Shown: positions 18,901-20,286 of the stretch, piece by piece
How positions within the stretch are numbered: position 1 is the first letter of the stretch
Layout: the number at the start of each line of letters is the position of its first letter
NCBI GenBank assembly: GCA_014885115.2
Contig: WKLE02002886.1
Location: forward strand, 1-20,286
Direction of reading: 5' to 3'
Source: Asterionellopsis glacialis
Lineage: Eukaryota; Bacillariophyta; Plagiogrammaphyceae; Rhaphoneidales; Asterionellopsidaceae
DNA: 20,286 nucleotides
Position numbers and translations under genes: made by a program
The notes under the pieces: model-generated
The model's database searches: none
What the model saw: the letters and a program-made list of their open reading frames with translations, nothing else
What the model was told of the DNA's origin: nothing

Positions 18901-20286
18901 GAAGTCTGAACCCTAAATACTTTAATAGTGCCTCGCGCTCTTCTTCACTGAGACCCTTCTTTTCTAAATTTCGTTTGGCTGCTTTTTTGAATTTCGAGAC
19001 AGCTGATGCGACCTTGAGACTAAGTCCAAAGTTCATGACTGGTAAATCATCCTCTTCACCCTCACCACTCCCATAAGATGGAACAGGCAAGCGTTGGTCA
19101 GGACTTAATTCCTTTTCATCCTCCACGAAACGGAAAAACAAATGATCATCCTTAAAGTCTTGTTCATCTTCATCTTCAGGTCGGATGTGTTTGAATAGAC
19201 CTAGGTCTTTCGATAATTTTTGTCCCAAATGAACAGCATCACGCTTTGAATTCGCCAATGATGAAAAGATCATCCAATTCACAGCATCTGCACCAATGAA
19301 ACATTTATGAAATGTCATATTCCGGTGTTTATGATTTTTTGTTTTGACGCCGTTCTTAAACAATGTGGCTGTATCTTCAAGAGTACCAGTCGATTCTGAT
19401 TTATCACCCTTGAGTTTCGATATAGGTACTTCATATCCCTCCGGATAGGTCCGATCTTGAATGTCTGTGAAACGATAATACCGTAAATCATCAAAGAATG
19501 GAACACCTGCGGGGACATGTTCAAACAAATTCAATTGCTTCATCAAACGTTTCCCTATCTCTTCTGCCTCTCCACGTGATGACGCAAATTCAGCTGTTAA
19601 CAACCAATCAACCGCATCAGAGCCAATAAAGGTTTCAATTTTCTGTGCCAGGACAACCGTAGTTTTAACTTCAATGCCCAATTCAAACGCTTGTGCAACT
19701 TCCAGTAGTATGGCTGATTCTTCATCTTGTGCCGGAAATTGAACTGCCGGTGATATGTACCTTATTGACCCTCTCATTGATTTTCTATCTAATGATATTT
19801 CAGTCGGTGCAAAGTCTTTTAGTGATGAATTCAGTTTATCCAATGCTTCTTCCAATTCTTCTTCATCTGTAGTAGATTCATCATCCTGTTCATATGTTGG
19901 TGCAAAGCTAACACGACTTGTCGCTGCCCTTGATGTGGGTACCACTGCTGTACTAGCACTGCTCGTACTGCCACTCAAACTGCTTGGCGGTTGTGGTGCA
20001 AAACTAACTCGTTGCCGTATACTTGACCTAGTGGAAGGCGGCGCCACAGTTTCATATAAATCACGAAGACTCGGTGATGCTTTACGTGTCAGCACGGGTC
20101 TACCAGGCCTAGCAGCCGCTGCTGGTTTCTGTTCGCTATGTACACCACCAGCCGTATGGAACGTATCGCCCGCCTTGTCTTTCGCGTCAACCTTCATGTA
20201 ATCCTCGTCCTCGTCGGAACGATATCCTGGCGGTAAACTAGCCACGGATTCTATTGACTTTCCTGAGGAATTAAAGGATGCTACGC
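15914..20286 (-). CDS. DEP-DEP protein with conserved central block and armadillo-like tail, 5' end outside window
   Basis: Exons are >20286-18108, 17983-17679 and 17583-15914 (TAG at 15916-15914). Introns are 18107-17984 (GTAAGT..TACAG) and 17678-17584 (GTACGT..AACAG), both frame-consistent. The frame is open to the right edge, so the start is missing; about 1383 residues are visible. A disordered Ser/Pro region carries two RVSFAP motifs. It is followed by DEP 1 (19699-19466; ETFIGSDAVDWLL, then LNLFEHV) and DEP 2 (19363-19124; CFIGADAVNWMI, then LGLFKHI). A long, highly ordered-looking block crosses both introns and includes NALAYEMDNPTIRDIDDYAP, EEHNRVFPVVSDFDAFLVG, PESWTSRWLEVIEN and LNPKWILCDGWGHLYD; I do not recognise its family. 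The last roughly 400 residues are leucine-rich helical repeats of armadillo/HEAT type. DEP domains usually mediate membrane or GPCR/lipid targeting, so a signalling or membrane-recruited scaffold is inferred. Enzymatic activity is not evident. Confidence 0.85.

Noticed and set aside
1..20286. tRNA genes, CRISPR arrays, transposase genes, rRNA
   Set aside because: Reading both strands I saw no tRNA B-box with a cloverleaf, no spaced repeat array, no transposase or reverse transcriptase motifs and no rRNA-like sequence.

Overview
The window is nuclear DNA from a eukaryote with short spliceosomal introns (about 90-230 bp, GT..AG, several GTAAGT/GTAAGA donors), moderately AT-rich sequence and proteins loaded with Asn, Gln, Ser and Asp tracts. 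Gene content (tandem PDZ-like, DEP-DEP-armadillo, PXA-PX-Nexin_C, ERG3-type sterol desaturase, a selenoprotein) and style fit a diatom or a close stramenopile alga; this assignment is inference, not proof.

Layout, left to right: (1) a tandem PDZ-like protein on +, cut by the left edge (<3-1904); (2) a diacylglycerol/sphingosine-type lipid kinase on - (3770-2559), convergent with it; (3) a roughly 1 kb divergent promoter region with a cluster of palindromes; (4) a sterol C5-desaturase on + (4792-5916); (5) on -, a three-exon gene (7459-6435) hidden from ordinary ORF finding because its frame has two internal TGA codons; (6) a 2145-residue sorting-nexin-like protein on + in three exons (8349-14975); (7) on -, a three-exon gene cut by the right edge (>20286-15914) for a protein with two DEP domains, a long conserved block of unknown function and an armadillo-like tail.

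The most interesting item is gene 5. After splicing of two well-formed introns it reads as a 197-residue thioredoxin-like protein. One TGA sits exactly where a redox Cys is expected (Sec-Ala-Gly-Cys, a UxxC motif). A second in-frame TGA lies near the position of the thioredoxin cis-Pro loop. About 200 nt downstream of its TAG stop, on the same strand, is a textbook form 2 SECIS element (AUGA/GA quartet, 9-bp helix, unpaired AA 12 nt after the AUGA, small apical helix). I conclude that this is a selenoprotein probably containing two selenocysteines. None of the other genes, nearly 5000 codons, contains an in-frame TGA, and none of the six genes ends in TGA, which argues against a general reassignment of TGA.

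The genes do not form a functional cluster. Three act on membranes or lipids (lipid kinase, sterol desaturase, ER-type sorting nexin), but nothing in the sequence shows coregulation beyond the shared divergent promoter of the kinase and desaturase.
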